Source: Yersinia massiliensis (GTDB lineage: Bacteria; Pseudomonadota; Gammaproteobacteria; Enterobacterales; Enterobacteriaceae). Taken from it: a stretch of DNA of 64,000 nt. This document shows, piece by piece, positions 19,487 to 28,852 of the stretch (its first letter is position 1; each line of letters starts with the position of its first letter). The translations under genes were made by a program, and so were the position numbers. The stretch covers positions 930,001 through 994,000 of the forward strand of contig NZ_CP028487.1 in the NCBI RefSeq assembly GCF_003048255.1, written 5' to 3'. The notes beneath the pieces are model-generated. The model saw only the letters and a list, made by a program, of their open reading frames with translations, searched no databases and was not told the DNA's origin.

Positions 19487-20563
19487 ATGTCTAAAATTTT
19501 TGATTTCGTAAAACCAGGTGTCATCACAGGTGATGACGTTCAGAAAGTGTTCGCAGTAGCAAAAGAAAACAACTTTGCTCTGCCAGCAGTCAACTGTGTT
19601 GGCACCGACTCTATCAACGCAGTGCTGGAAACAGCAGCAAAAGTGCGCGCGCCAGTTATCGTTCAGTTCTCTAACGGTGGTGCGGCATTCATCGCAGGTA
19701 AAGGCGTGAAAGCAGAAGGCCAAGGCGCTGCTATCCTGGGTGCTATCTCAGGCGCTCACCATGTACATCAAATGGCTGAACACTATGGTGTTCCTGTCAT
19801 CCTGCATACCGACCATTGCGCCAAGAAATTGCTGCCATGGTTAGACGGTCTGTTGGACGCCGGCGAGAAACATTTTGCCGCGACCGGTAAACCACTGTTC
19901 TCTTCTCACATGATTGACCTGTCAGAAGAGTCTCTGGAAGAAAACATCGAAATTTGCAGCAAGTACCTGACTCGTATGGCGAAATTGGGTATGACACTGG
20001 AAATCGAACTGGGCTGTACTGGCGGTGAAGAAGATGGCGTGGACAACAGCCATATGGACGCATCTTCTCTGTATACTCAGCCACAAGACGTTGATTATGC
20101 ATACGAAAAACTGAATGCAATCAGCCCACGTTTCACCATCGCGGCTTCTTTCGGTAACGTACACGGTGTTTACAAACCAGGTAACGTGAAACTGACCCCG
20201 ACTATCCTGCGCGATTCTCAGGATTATGTTTCTAAGAAACATAACCTGCCGCACAACTCTCTGAACTTCGTGTTCCATGGCGGTTCAGGTTCGACTGCTG
20301 CTGAAATCAAAGAAGCGGTAAGCTACGGCGTAGTGAAAATGAATATCGACACTGACACCCAATGGGCAACGTGGGAAGGTATTCTGAACTACTACAAAAA
20401 GAACGAAGGCTATCTGCAAGGCCAACTGGGTAACCCAGAAGGCGCTGACAAGCCAAACAAGAAATACTACGATCCACGTGTCTGGCTGCGTGCTGCACAG
20501 GTGACTATGATCGCTCGTTTGGAAAAAGCATTTGAAGAACTGAACGCGAAAGACGTTCTGTAA
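19487..20563 (+). CDS. fbaA: Fructose-bisphosphate aldolase, class II
   Basis: The 358-residue zinc aldolase cleaves fructose-1,6-bisphosphate. The zinc-binding HTDHC motif (VILHTDHCAKKL), the second metal site around FGNVHGVYKPGN and the phosphate-binding FHGGSGST are present. Length matches E. coli FbaA (359). It is the last gene of epd-pgk-fbaA and ends in a strong terminator. In E. coli mscS follows directly; here a phosphatase gene on the opposite strand lies between. Confidence 0.98.
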   Translation: MSKIFDFVKPGVITGDDVQKVFAVAKENNFALPAVNCVGTDSINAVLETAAKVRAPVIVQFSNGGAAFIAGKGVKAEGQGAAILGAISGAHHVHQMAEHYGVPVILHTDHCAKKLLPWLDGLLDAGEKHFAATGKPLFSSHMIDLSEESLEENIEICSKYLTRMAKLGMTLEIELGCTGGEEDGVDNSHMDASSLYTQPQDVDYAYEKLNAISPRFTIAASFGNVHGVYKPGNVKLTPTILRDSQDYVSKKHNLPHNSLNFVFHGGSGSTAAEIKEAVSYGVVKMNIDTDTQWATWEGILNYYKKNEGYLQGQLGNPEGADKPNKKYYDPRVWLRAAQVTMIARLEKAFEELNAKDVL

Positions 20564-20586
20564 TTCGGTACTGCTTCATACGATAT

Positions 20587-20611
20587 AAAAGGCCCCGAGG
20601 GGCCTTTTTTC
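20587..20611 (+). terminator. fbaA terminator
   Basis: AAAAGGCCCC (20587-20596) pairs with GGGGCCTTTT (20599-20608), followed by more T. The symmetry lets it also stop the convergent phosphatase transcript. Confidence 0.92.
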
Positions 20612-20624
20612 GTTATTGTTTGCC

Positions 20625-21596
20625 TTAAAGATAGTTTACTGAATGTGAAGTTGGTGCTTGCTGCCGTGTAGAGTGTTGCTCATCCTTAGTCCAAAGTGGT
20701 TTGTCTAAGTCTTTAGCTAAATCAATTAGTACGTCCATTTGCGCGCTGGTTTGAACCATCATTGGGTTACCTTCTTCACGTAGCGTTTTAATGATGGACT
20801 CTAAGCTTAGCCTTGAGTCTGGATTGATTAACTCCATAGCCGCTATCAATTGCCCCGTACGCCCAACACCTGCACTGCAATGGATGACTGGGAGTGTTTT
20901 AACATCAACTTTAACGGCCTGACTGCCCTGTTTTTGAAAATTATTAAGTGCTCGTTGGTGTAGGGTTGTGACAATTTCAGCCAGCTCCCTAATTTCATTT
21001 TTCCCGAAAGCGGTATGATCTTGCCAATTTTTTATATGTGCAAAATTTATAGGGATAGTTTTGTTATTACCATCCTTTAGTGGCATCTGATAACAATCAA
21101 TCTCAATATTATTGACTGGCGGACTAATATAATTTTTCAGATTTTCTTTATTAGCAAAATAAGCGGGATGCTCTGTTCGATACTTGCCTTGCGAATGATC
21201 TAACATATTACTGTCAGCAATAACTACCACTATAGTGATGCGTTTCTCTGCTAACATAGACTTAAAATTCGTTACCCCTTCAGCCGTCGGATACTGGCTG
21301 CGAATAACACCTTTATCTGTGCCTAGGTTGATATAATTAGCAGGTAAAGTCATGCCTCCTGGGGTCGGTGCATTAATGGCTGTTTTTTGTAATGTGACAA
21401 TGTCTTTATATCTTTGATGCCCCTTATCAACTTGTGCTGTTTTATAACCCGCCTCTCCCTGCATTATTCTATTCTTCAGATCTGATTGATAGCCCTCGAT
21501 CATTTGTTGGAATTTGGCACTGTCAGTTAAAGAGCGCTCTTGTTTGGCGACAGAAGGAAGGGTAGGAGCGAAGGGGGTAGGTCTAATGGTTAACAT
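20625..21596 (-). CDS. YopH-like protein tyrosine phosphatase
   Basis: The 323-residue protein has a full tyrosine phosphatase domain. The P-loop VIHCSAGVGRTG puts the nucleophile at Cys240 and the phosphate-binding Arg at 246; the general acid loop is WQDH with Asp193, where YopH has WPDQ; the Q-loop is MMVQTSAQMDVL with Gln282. The stretches LPANYINLG, SQYPTAEGV and QMDVLIDLAK line up with the YopH catalytic domain, which I know as a type III effector. The long YopH N-terminal chaperone and substrate-binding domain is missing; only about 60 residues precede the domain, and they are Pro-rich at the very start (RPTPFAPTLP). It lies alone between fbaA and mscS, adjacent in E. coli, and no secretion or chaperone gene is near. 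The coding sequence looks more AT-rich than its neighbours. Export is an inference, and YspP-like effectors are an alternative relation. Confidence 0.9.
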   Translation of the reverse strand: MLTIRPTPFAPTLPSVAKQERSLTDSAKFQQMIEGYQSDLKNRIMQGEAGYKTAQVDKGHQRYKDIVTLQKTAINAPTPGGMTLPANYINLGTDKGVIRSQYPTAEGVTNFKSMLAEKRITIVVVIADSNMLDHSQGKYRTEHPAYFANKENLKNYISPPVNNIEIDCYQMPLKDGNNKTIPINFAHIKNWQDHTAFGKNEIRELAEIVTTLHQRALNNFQKQGSQAVKVDVKTLPVIHCSAGVGRTGQLIAAMELINPDSRLSLESIIKTLREEGNPMMVQTSAQMDVLIDLAKDLDKPLWTKDEQHSTRQQAPTSHSVNYL

Positions 21597-21875
21597 AGTG
21601 TGATCCTTTCAATTTGCGAATTGTTATTCTCTTAAGGTTGAATATAGAGCGTGTTAAGACGTAAGTATTTTATAAAGCGTAAGTGACTTTTATTATTTGA
21701 AAACGGCTTGTTAGTCCTCACGGCGATACTTTTCATCCTCATCCAGCGTTATCTAAATTGGCAACACTCTTCATTGTTAGTTACCCTATTCGGGCTGCCT
21801 GAGTCATCAGCCAGTATTTTGCGGTAATTTTTTTGCGTAATCTCTCCCGCTGGGAGCTTTTGTAGGATGGTTCAA
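21597..21875. other. Phosphatase-mscS divergent intergenic region
   Basis: The region holds promoters for the phosphatase (minus) and mscS (plus). The part next to the phosphatase is clearly AT-rich. I see no recognisable operator. Confidence 0.5.
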
Positions 21876-22745
21876 ATGGAAGAATTAAACGTAGTTGACG
21901 GCATCAATGAAGCGAGTACTTGGTTAGTGAATAACCAAGATTTACTGATTCAATACGCAGTGAATCTTGTTGCGGCACTATTGATTCTGACGGTCGGTTC
22001 AATCATCGCTAAGGTTGTTTCGCGCATGCTTGCGCGGGTGATGAAGCTGCGGGGCATTGATGTCACGGTTGCCGATTTCTTGGCCGCAATGGCGCGTTAT
22101 AGCATTTTGGCTTTCACTATCGTCGCGGTATTAGGGCGTCTTGGTGTGCAGACCGCATCGGTGATCGCTGTTATCGGTGCCGCCGGCTTAGCTGTGGGTT
22201 TGGCGCTGCAAGGTTCGCTATCCAACTTTGCCGCTGGTGTGTTGCTGGTTGCCTTCCGTCCGTTTAAAGCGGGCGAATATGTCGATTTGGGCGGCGTAGC
22301 GGGGACCGTGGTACAGGTACAGATATTCTCAACGACCTTACGCACTGTTGATGACAAAATCATCGTCGTGCCTAATGGCAAGATTATCGCTAATAACATC
22401 ATCAATACCAGCCGTGAACCAAACCGCCGCACTGATATGGTTATCGGCGTAGCTTATGACGCAGATATTGATGTAGTGAAGAAAGTACTGGGTGACATCA
22501 TTGCTGCTGATAAACGTGTGATGCAGGATAAAGGTGTGACGGTTCGTCTCAATGAGATGGCGGCATCCTCACTGAACTTCACGGTACGAGTCTGGACCAC
22601 CAATGGCGACGCGGCAGATGTTTACTGGGATCTGCTGGAGAACTTCAAACGCGCATTAGATGCCCATAAAATAGGTATTCCATTCCCGCAGATGGATGTG
22701 CATTTGCATCAAACCGCCCAAGCGGAATCTAACCCGTCCGCATAA
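21876..22745 (+). CDS. mscS: Small-conductance mechanosensitive channel
   Basis: The 289-residue inner membrane channel opens on hypo-osmotic shock. Three membrane segments fill the first 130 residues; the pore-lining helix is the Gly/Ala-rich [26 protein letters not shown], given here in two parts for recognition: [12 protein letters not shown] and [11 protein letters not shown]. The cytoplasmic beta domain follows ([15 protein letters not shown]). The start at 21876 (MEELNVVDG) matches E. coli MscS and has AGGA eight bases upstream; an earlier in-frame ATG at 21867 overlaps that site. E. coli MscS has 286 residues. Confidence 0.96.
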   Translation: MEELNVVDGINEASTWLVNNQDLLIQYAVNLVAALLILTVGSIIAKVVSRMLARVMKLRGIDVTVADFLAAMARYSILAFTIVAVLGRLGVQTASVIAVIGAAGLAVGLALQGSLSNFAAGVLLVAFRPFKAGEYVDLGGVAGTVVQVQIFSTTLRTVDDKIIVVPNGKIIANNIINTSREPNRRTDMVIGVAYDADIDVVKKVLGDIIAADKRVMQDKGVTVRLNEMAASSLNFTVRVWTTNGDAADVYWDLLENFKRALDAHKIGIPFPQMDVHLHQTAQAESNPSA

Positions 22746-22770
22746 CAACCGGAACGTGGTAAGTCCTGTC

Positions 22771-22802
22771 AAAGCGGGCTGATATTGGCCCGTTTCTTTT
22801 GA
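22771..22802 (+). terminator. Probable mscS terminator
   Basis: CGGGC (22775-22779) pairs with GCCCG (22788-22792), extended by a GT pair and two A-T pairs, then CTTTTGACTT. It is weaker than the others in the window. Confidence 0.55.
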
Positions 22803-22852
22803 CTTCTTTATGTTGACGCCCCTATCTATCCATTATTAGCTCTACTTATAGC

Positions 22853-22867
22853 TGATAAGAATTATCA
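22853..22867. promoter_or_regulatory. Palindrome upstream of argO
   Basis: TGATAAGAATTATCA is a near-perfect dyad about 90 bases before argO. It resembles the Fur 6-1-6 half-site arrangement at 11 of 12 positions, but argO is known as an ArgP target, so an ArgP-related role is also possible. Confidence 0.35.
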
Positions 22868-22957
22868 ATTTCCTCTGATGATTATCTCCCCGTACTATGC
22901 TGCTAATGGCTCGCCACACTCCTTTGCTATTTCCAATTATTATTTAAAGGTAACAGT

Positions 22958-23575
22958 ATGTTAGCTGTATTTTTGCAAGGCTTTGCTCTCAGTGCCGCGA
23001 TGATTTTGCCCCTCGGGCCGCAAAATGCCTTCGTGATGAATCAGGGTATCAAGCGTCAACATCATTTAATGAGCGCATCGTTATGTGCCTTGAGCGATAT
23101 CATCCTCATTTGCGCTGGGATTTTTGGCGGCAGTGCATTACTGAGTCGCTCACCATTACTCTTAGCCTTGGTCACTTGGGGTGGGGTGGCTTTCTTGCTG
23201 TGGTATGGCTGGGGCGCATTAGTGGCCGCTTGGCGAGGGGGGAATGCCGCGTCTTCTGGCGCTGCAGGTGTACAAGGGCGCTGGCCTATCGTGGTGACAT
23301 TGCTGGCGGTCACTTGGCTCAACCCTCATGTGTATCTCGATACGTTTGTGGTACTCGGTAGCCTAGGGGGGCAATTATTACCAGATGTGCGTCCGTGGTT
23401 TGCGCTGGGAGCCGTGAGTGCCTCTATCGCTTGGTTTTTTGCACTGGCGCTGTTAGCCGCATGGCTATCGCCTTGGCTTAATCGGCCCACCTCGCAGCGG
23501 ATCATTAACTTACTGGTGGGGGGCGTGATGTGGTTTATTGCCTTTCAGTTAGCACTGCAGGGGTTAAATCTGTGA
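22958..23575 (+). CDS. argO: Arginine exporter, LysE family
   Basis: The 205-residue inner membrane protein exports arginine, and canavanine in E. coli. It shows the LysE-family N-terminus [23 protein letters not shown] and about six hydrophobic segments, with the conserved [10 protein letters not shown] region near residue 122. It is adjacent to yggE and argP as in E. coli, where ArgP activates argO when arginine is high. Length fits the E. coli protein (211). Confidence 0.93.
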   Translation: MLAVFLQGFALSAAMILPLGPQNAFVMNQGIKRQHHLMSASLCALSDIILICAGIFGGSALLSRSPLLLALVTWGGVAFLLWYGWGALVAAWRGGNAASSGAAGVQGRWPIVVTLLAVTWLNPHVYLDTFVVLGSLGGQLLPDVRPWFALGAVSASIAWFFALALLAAWLSPWLNRPTSQRIINLLVGGVMWFIAFQLALQGLNL

Positions 23576-23776
23576 GTTTTTATCATTAATCCGAATCCCA
23601 TACTTCGGAAGATATGCTACGTTTGATGGGTTAGTGGATGACCGATGGCAAATTAATCACTCTGCCAATAGGATTCTCGCAAGTGTAATTAACTGCAAAT
23701 ATATTTGTGGCTGCTTGGATTCACTGGTTATCTGGCTGACGTAGACTGATTTGTCATGCATATCTTAGGAGGCACC

Positions 23777-24520
23777 GTGAAGTTGAAGACATTGGCTTTG
23801 GCCGCAATGATGGGATTAGGGACGTTACCTTTGGCGCTGCAAGTTCAGGCTGCCGAAGTGCCAGAAGGGCCGCATGTTGTCACCTCCGGTACGGCCAGTG
23901 TGGATGCTACACCGGATATTGCGACTATCGCCATTGAGGTAAGTGTATCGGCCAAAGATGCGGCAGACGCCAAAAAACAGGCAGATACCCGCGTTGCACA
24001 ATATTTTGATTTCCTGCGTAAAAGTGGCATTGAAAAGAAAGATATCAATGCGGCGAATATTCGTACACAACCTGAATATGATTATCAGAAAACCGGCGAA
24101 GCGGTATTAAAAGGCTACCGTGCAGTGCGTCAAGTTCAGGTAACGCTTCGTCAGTTGGACAAGTTGAACGAGTTGTTGGATGGGGCATTAAAATCAGGTC
24201 TGAATGAGATTCGCGCGGTCGAACTCGGCGTCGCAAACCCAGAGACTTATCGTGAACAGGCCCGTAAAAAAGCCATTGAAAACGCCATTAGCCAAGCCGG
24301 TTCTTTAGCCGATGGTTTTAAGGTCAAGCTGGGGCCCGTTTATAGCATTCGTTATCATGTCGCGAACTACCAGCCAATGCCAGTAGCACGTATGTTTAAG
24401 AGCGCTGAAGCGGCACCTGCCACCGATGCAGCTCAAACCTACGAGCAACAGACCATTCATTTCGATGATCAAGTCGATGTGGTGTTTGAGCTGCAAACAG
24501 CGACCAGCGCCGCTAAATAA
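23777..24520 (+). CDS. yggE: SIMPL-domain periplasmic protein YggE
   Basis: A GTG start at 23777 follows AGGAGG by four bases and gives 247 residues, close to E. coli YggE (246). A start upstream at 23756 would place the ribosome binding site inside the gene. The first 25 residues form a signal peptide ending near LQVQAA. The SIMPL (DUF541) domain follows, with SVDATPDIATIAIEVSVSA. YggE is reported to reduce oxidative stress and affect biofilm; the mechanism is unknown. Its stop lies one base away from the end of argP. Confidence 0.9.
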   Translation: MKLKTLALAAMMGLGTLPLALQVQAAEVPEGPHVVTSGTASVDATPDIATIAIEVSVSAKDAADAKKQADTRVAQYFDFLRKSGIEKKDINAANIRTQPEYDYQKTGEAVLKGYRAVRQVQVTLRQLDKLNELLDGALKSGLNEIRAVELGVANPETYREQARKKAIENAISQAGSLADGFKVKLGPVYSIRYHVANYQPMPVARMFKSAEAAPATDAAQTYEQQTIHFDDQVDVVFELQTATSAAK

Positions 24521-24521
24521 T

Positions 24522-25415
24522 TCAATCCTGCCTTAAGACCTGACGCCCATAAGATAAAAGGGCGTCAGTGACCTTTCTCATTGTGCGACTTTCTGGTGCA
24601 AAGCGGTGCCAGAACAACATACGCCGCTGGCGTAAACCCGGTGTCAGATCGATTAACTCACCTGAAGCCAACTCTTTTTCGATTTGCAGATGCGGGATCA
24701 TACAGCAGGTGGTGCCTTGCCTTGCCAACTGAACAAAGGCTTCCGATGAATTAACGATATGGCAGGGAACGCTGCCAGGCGATAAATCAAAATTCTGCTG
24801 TAAAAATGCCTGATGCATATCATCCAAATGGTCAAAGGCCACGGCAGGGGCTTTCAGCAGAGCCGAGCGGGTGACGCCATTGGGGAAATAACGTTCCGCG
24901 AAGGGTTTAGAGGCAACAAACAGATAATCCAATGCCCCCAGTTGATCGACCAAACAGCTTGGTAAGGGTTGCGGCTGGATACTGACTGCCCCGACCACTT
25001 CACCACGGCGCAACCGCTCCTGTGTTCGCGTTTCATCTTCGACCTGTAAATTTAACCGAATAGGGGAATCGGCCAGTACCGGCTTTAATGCGGGCAACAG
25101 CCAAGTTGCCAGACTGTCGGCGTTTACCGCCAATGACAACAGCAATGGCGTATCTACACCAGTATCATTGCCGAGCCACTCTTCTTCCAACAACTCAACT
25201 TGATGCAGCAACGCGAGCAATTTCTGCCCTTGCTCAGTCGGACGAGGGGGAACGGTGCGCACTAACAATGGCTGACCGAACAGATTCTCCAACTGCTTGA
25301 TGCGTTGAGATACCGCCGATTGTGTGATGCAGAGTTTTTGTGCAGCGCGTTCAAAACCGCGTTCACGGATCACCGCGTCCAGCGCTTGTAGCGTACGGTA
25401 GTCTGGGCGTTTCAT
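24522..25415 (-). CDS. argP: LysR-type regulator ArgP (IciA)
   Basis: The start at 25415 ([13 protein letters not shown]) gives 297 residues, the E. coli ArgP length. The N-terminal helix-turn-helix reads [21 protein letters not shown]; the C-terminal co-inducer domain follows. ArgP responds to arginine and lysine and controls argO and other genes. It converges on yggE with a one-base gap and no terminator between, so the transcripts must overlap. It diverges from rpiA. Confidence 0.96.
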   Translation of the reverse strand: MKRPDYRTLQALDAVIRERGFERAAQKLCITQSAVSQRIKQLENLFGQPLLVRTVPPRPTEQGQKLLALLHQVELLEEEWLGNDTGVDTPLLLSLAVNADSLATWLLPALKPVLADSPIRLNLQVEDETRTQERLRRGEVVGAVSIQPQPLPSCLVDQLGALDYLFVASKPFAERYFPNGVTRSALLKAPAVAFDHLDDMHQAFLQQNFDLSPGSVPCHIVNSSEAFVQLARQGTTCCMIPHLQIEKELASGELIDLTPGLRQRRMLFWHRFAPESRTMRKVTDALLSYGRQVLRQD

Positions 25416-25631
25416 CGGAGTCATCTCTCCAAAAATTTAGTCGATAGGGCACTATGCCACATTTTGGTCATTTTGTTTTGGCTGATGATGAAAGTCCCCG
25501 CCACAAATAAACCGATATAACTGTGATCCAGCTAGAAATAACCGCGTCCTATGCCTGTTTTATTGCGGCGTTTTATTCTGCGCATGTTCTATAATGGATT
25601 CAGTTTTTCATCTCATAGGCAGTGACTCACC

Positions 25632-26291
25632 ATGACTCAGGACGAACTAAAAAAAGCAGTGGGCTGGGCAGCATTAGATTATGTCAAGCCTGGCACTATC
25701 GTTGGCGTAGGGACTGGCTCCACCGCCGCGCACTTTATTGATGCCCTTGGTTCCATCAAAGATAAAATTGAAGGAGCAGTTTCCAGCTCTGATGCCTCTA
25801 CCGCCAAACTAAAAAGTTACGGTATTCAGGTCTTTGATTGCAACGAAGTGGATGTACTGGATATCTACGTTGATGGCGCTGATGAAATCAACGGCCATAT
25901 GCAGATGATTAAAGGCGGTGGCGCGGCGCTAACGCGCGAGAAAATTATTGCGGCCATTGCGCGTAAGTTTATTTGCATCGCAGATGCGACCAAACAGGTG
26001 GATGTGCTGGGTAAATTCCCATTGCCAGTCGAAGTGATCCCGATGGCGCGTTCTTACGTCGCCCGTGAATTGGTTAAGCTGGGCGGGTTACCTGAATATC
26101 GCCAAAATGTGCTGACGGATAACGGTAACGTTATTTTGGATGTCCACAATCTGACGATTTTAGATGCCATTGCCTTAGAGAATAAAATCAATGGTATTGC
26201 TGGTGTGGTGACGGTTGGATTATTTGCCAACCGTGGCGCTGATGTCGCTCTGATTGGCACCGCTGATGGTGTTAAAACGATAACGCTCTGA
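25632..26291 (+). CDS. rpiA: Ribose-5-phosphate isomerase A
   Basis: The 219-residue enzyme interconverts ribose-5-phosphate and ribulose-5-phosphate, next to transketolase in the pentose phosphate pathway. Motifs are [18 protein letters not shown] with acidic residues for the active site, and [13 protein letters not shown]. coli RpiA is also 219 residues. It precedes serA as in E. coli and has its own terminator. Confidence 0.98.
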   Translation: MTQDELKKAVGWAALDYVKPGTIVGVGTGSTAAHFIDALGSIKDKIEGAVSSSDASTAKLKSYGIQVFDCNEVDVLDIYVDGADEINGHMQMIKGGGAALTREKIIAAIARKFICIADATKQVDVLGKFPLPVEVIPMARSYVARELVKLGGLPEYRQNVLTDNGNVILDVHNLTILDAIALENKINGIAGVVTVGLFANRGADVALIGTADGVKTITL

Positions 26292-26315
26292 TCGGCCAAA
26301 TCAATCGGCTGGATT

Positions 26316-26356
26316 ATTTTCAGGATAAGGTGCGGCCGCTTTGTCCTGAAAATTTT
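26316..26356 (+). terminator. rpiA terminator
   Basis: A 13-bp stem, with one GT pair, pairs 26316-26328 with 26341-26353 across a GC-rich 12-base loop, and is followed by a TTT run. Confidence 0.8.
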
Positions 26357-26392
26357 CACCTTTAATTATCTTTTCTTAAAAACGTTAAATTT

Positions 26393-26408
26393 GGTGATAT
26401 ATATCACA
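26393..26408. promoter_or_regulatory. CRP site upstream of serA
   Basis: GGTGA-N6-TCACA differs from the CRP consensus TGTGA-N6-TCACA at two bases. It lies about 210 bases before serA. E. coli serA is reported to respond to CRP and Lrp, which supports the assignment. Confidence 0.6.
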
Positions 26409-26617
26409 TTTCGTCATTTCAATTTCTTAACCTGCCATTAACCCTCTTGCCGCTAGTTTTTTATTCCATAAATTAACATTCGCAGTGGTTGTTATGCTGA
26501 GAGGTAGGCAATCGTTTGTATTGCTGCTCGCGTAATATTTGTTATGTTGACAGGGTGCTGACCGAATTCATTCGATAGCGGCAGCCACATCTGAAGTCTG
26601 AAAATAGGGTCGGGGAC

Positions 26618-27859
26618 ATGGCAAAAGTATCACTGGAGAAAGACAGAATTAAGTTTCTGTTAGTGGAAGGGGTGCACCAGAGCACAGTTGATAATCTGCG
26701 TGCAGCCGGATATAGCAATATTGAATACCATAAAGGTGCCTTAGACACCGAATCACTGAAAGAATCTATTCGTGATGCCCACTTCATCGGAATTCGATCG
26801 CGCACGCATCTGTCCGAAGAAGTTTTTGCTGCAGCAGAAAAATTGGTTGCAGTCGGTTGTTTCTGTATCGGTACAAATCAGGTTGATTTAACGGCGGCGA
26901 CCAAGCGCGGTGTGCCGGTATTCAATGCGCCTTTCTCCAATACCCGTTCGGTTGCCGAAATGGTACTGGGCGAGCTACTGTTGATGTTCCGGGGCATTCC
27001 GTCGGCTAACGCCAAAGCGCATCGCGGCGAGTGGAATAAACTGGCTGTCGGTTCCTATGAGGCCCGTGGTAAAAAACTGGGTATCATCGGTTATGGTCAT
27101 ATCGGTACGCAGCTGGGTATTCTGGCTGAAAGTGTTGGTATGAAAGTGTTCTTCTACGATATCGAAAATAAATTGTCGTTAGGGAATGCACAACAGGTTC
27201 GCCATCTGTCTGATTTGCTGAACATGAGTGATGTGATTAGTTTGCATGTGCCTGAAAATCACTCCACCAAAAATATGATTGGCCCTGAGCAGTTGGCTCT
27301 GATGAAGCCAGGTGCAATGCTGATTAACGCCTCTCGCGGGACTGTTGTTGATATTCCAGCGCTGTGTGAAGTGTTGGCGAGTAATCATTTGGCTGGTGCG
27401 GCAATTGACGTATTCCCTGAAGAGCCAGCCACCAATAAAGACCCGTTCAACTCACCATTGTGTGAGTTTGATAACGTCTTATTGACGCCACATATTGGCG
27501 GTTCGACTCAAGAAGCGCAGGAAAATATCGGTGATGAAGTCGCCGGCAAACTGGCTAAGTATTCCGATAACGGCTCAACACTGTCTGCGGTTAACTTCCC
27601 AGAGGTTTCGCTGCCTGCTCATGGCGATAATACTCGTCGTTTGCTGCATATTCATGAGAACCGTCCTGGCATCCTGACCAGCATTAACAAAATTTTTGCT
27701 GAACAGAACGTCAACATTGCTGCGCAGTATCTGCAAACCAGCGCTGAAATCGGCTACGTTGTCATCGACGTTGAAACAGATGATGAAGAAAATGCAGAAA
27801 GAGCGTTGCAAGCAATGAAGGCTATCCCAGGGACTATCCGCGCACGCTTACTGTATTAA
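26618..27859 (+). CDS. serA: D-3-phosphoglycerate dehydrogenase
   Basis: The 413-residue enzyme performs the first step of serine synthesis. Features in order are the substrate domain with IGIRSRTHL, the NAD motif GYGHIGTQLG, the active-site region INASRGTVVDIP, the catalytic His in LTPHIGGST, and the C-terminal ACT domain that binds serine for feedback inhibition (HENRPGILTSINKIFAE). E. coli SerA has 410 residues. The serine made here feeds the gcvTHP system at 34-39 kb. Confidence 0.98.
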   Translation: MAKVSLEKDRIKFLLVEGVHQSTVDNLRAAGYSNIEYHKGALDTESLKESIRDAHFIGIRSRTHLSEEVFAAAEKLVAVGCFCIGTNQVDLTAATKRGVPVFNAPFSNTRSVAEMVLGELLLMFRGIPSANAKAHRGEWNKLAVGSYEARGKKLGIIGYGHIGTQLGILAESVGMKVFFYDIENKLSLGNAQQVRHLSDLLNMSDVISLHVPENHSTKNMIGPEQLALMKPGAMLINASRGTVVDIPALCEVLASNHLAGAAIDVFPEEPATNKDPFNSPLCEFDNVLLTPHIGGSTQEAQENIGDEVAGKLAKYSDNGSTLSAVNFPEVSLPAHGDNTRRLLHIHENRPGILTSINKIFAEQNVNIAAQYLQTSAEIGYVVIDVETDDEENAERALQAMKAIPGTIRARLLY

Positions 27860-27892
27860 TCTTAGCGGCGAAGATAGTGGCTCATGCCTAAT

Positions 27893-27922
27893 AACCCGAT
27901 ATCGGTTGATATCGGGTTTTTT
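27893..27922 (+). terminator. serA terminator
   Basis: AACCCGATATC (27893-27903) and GATATCGGGTT (27908-27918) form a perfect 11-bp stem with a GGTT loop and a T run. It also serves the convergent ygfA. Confidence 0.93.
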
Positions 27923-27941
27923 AATGCCTAAATACGATCTT

Positions 27942-28553
27942 TTACCATTTCCATACTTTTTCAGGGGTCACTATCTCTGGCAAAGGCACATCCCAATGTT
28001 CATTCGGTAAATGCTCGACTTGCTGGCAGTCATGAGCCAACCCAATAGGATAGGGGCCGCCTTGTTGCCAGTGTTGCAGTGTGCGGTCATAAAACCCGCC
28101 TCCCATACCTAAACGCTGACCATGGTGGTCAAACGCCACCAATGGCGTTATCACCACATCCAATTGATTGAGCGGTAGAACCTCCCGTACATCGAGCTGC
28201 GGTTCAAGGATTTTTAAGCGGTTACGGATGAGTAAACTATCAGGACGATAATGAAGAAAGAGCAGATGACCGGGGCTGAATGGGTGTAGCACCGGCAGGT
28301 AAACCTGCTTATTTTGCTGCCACAACAATGCAATGATTGGCGCGGTATTAAGCTCGCCATCAAAAGAAAGAAATATCGCAATGTTGCTGGCTTGCTGAAT
28401 TTTTTCATGCGCAGCGAAATGATTGGCGGCCGAATGGGCTGCATGCTGTTGCTGTTCGGGGGTTAATCGACGCCGACGCTCACGAATTGCTTGGCGAACA
28501 CTTTGTCTTTCTAGGGCATGCTGCTCAAAGGCATCTTGTGGATTCAAGGACAT
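27942..28553 (-). CDS. ygfA: 5-formyltetrahydrofolate cyclo-ligase
   Basis: The 203-residue enzyme converts 5-formyl-THF to 5,10-methenyl-THF with ATP. The conserved end GQRLGMGGGFYDRTL is typical of the family, and RQAIRERRRRLTPEQ is the N-terminus. In E. coli the gene follows ssrS (6S RNA) on the same transcript, and the same order holds here, with zapA further upstream. E. coli YgfA has 182 residues; the extra residues lie at the N-terminus, and an inner start is possible. It links to the folate-using genes gcvT and ygfZ. Confidence 0.93.
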   Translation of the reverse strand: MSLNPQDAFEQHALERQSVRQAIRERRRRLTPEQQQHAAHSAANHFAAHEKIQQASNIAIFLSFDGELNTAPIIALLWQQNKQVYLPVLHPFSPGHLLFLHYRPDSLLIRNRLKILEPQLDVREVLPLNQLDVVITPLVAFDHHGQRLGMGGGFYDRTLQHWQQGGPYPIGLAHDCQQVEHLPNEHWDVPLPEIVTPEKVWKW

Positions 28554-28631
28554 GTGATTGACTTAACAGCGAAAAATAGCGTGTGTCAAAACGAACGTGG
28601 TAACTGAAACTGACCGTTACCCGATAAGAAA

Positions 28632-28815
28632 GGGATCTCCGAGATGCCGCTGCTGGCTGTAACCCTTGAACCCATGGTTCAAGGTGAACGCAGCGTCGCA
28701 ACCTTAAGGCTTCTCGGCGGACCGAGCATGCGCACCGGTTACGGAGGCACTACATTCTGTTGGTATTAAATATCGGCTCAGGGGACTGGCCCGCTGGCAA
28801 ACATCTCAGAGAAAT
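28632..28815 (-). ncRNA. ssrS: 6S RNA
   Basis: The minus strand runs from ATTTCTCTGAGATGTT (28815) to GGAGATCCC (28632). This is 184 nucleotides, equal to E. coli 6S RNA, and most of the sequence matches it, including the GCGGGCCAGTCCCCTGAG segment and the closing stem with the complementary 3' end. 6S RNA mimics an open promoter, binding sigma70 RNA polymerase in stationary phase. It lies between zapA and ygfA, as in E. coli. Confidence 0.97.
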
Positions 28816-28852
28816 TCTTTACTCCCTACTGAATCTATCATTCAACAGAGAT

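Noticed and set aside
22880..22888. GATTATCTC, the inverse of the fic promoter repeat, upstream of argO
   Set aside because: A single 9-base match in AT-rich DNA is expected by chance.
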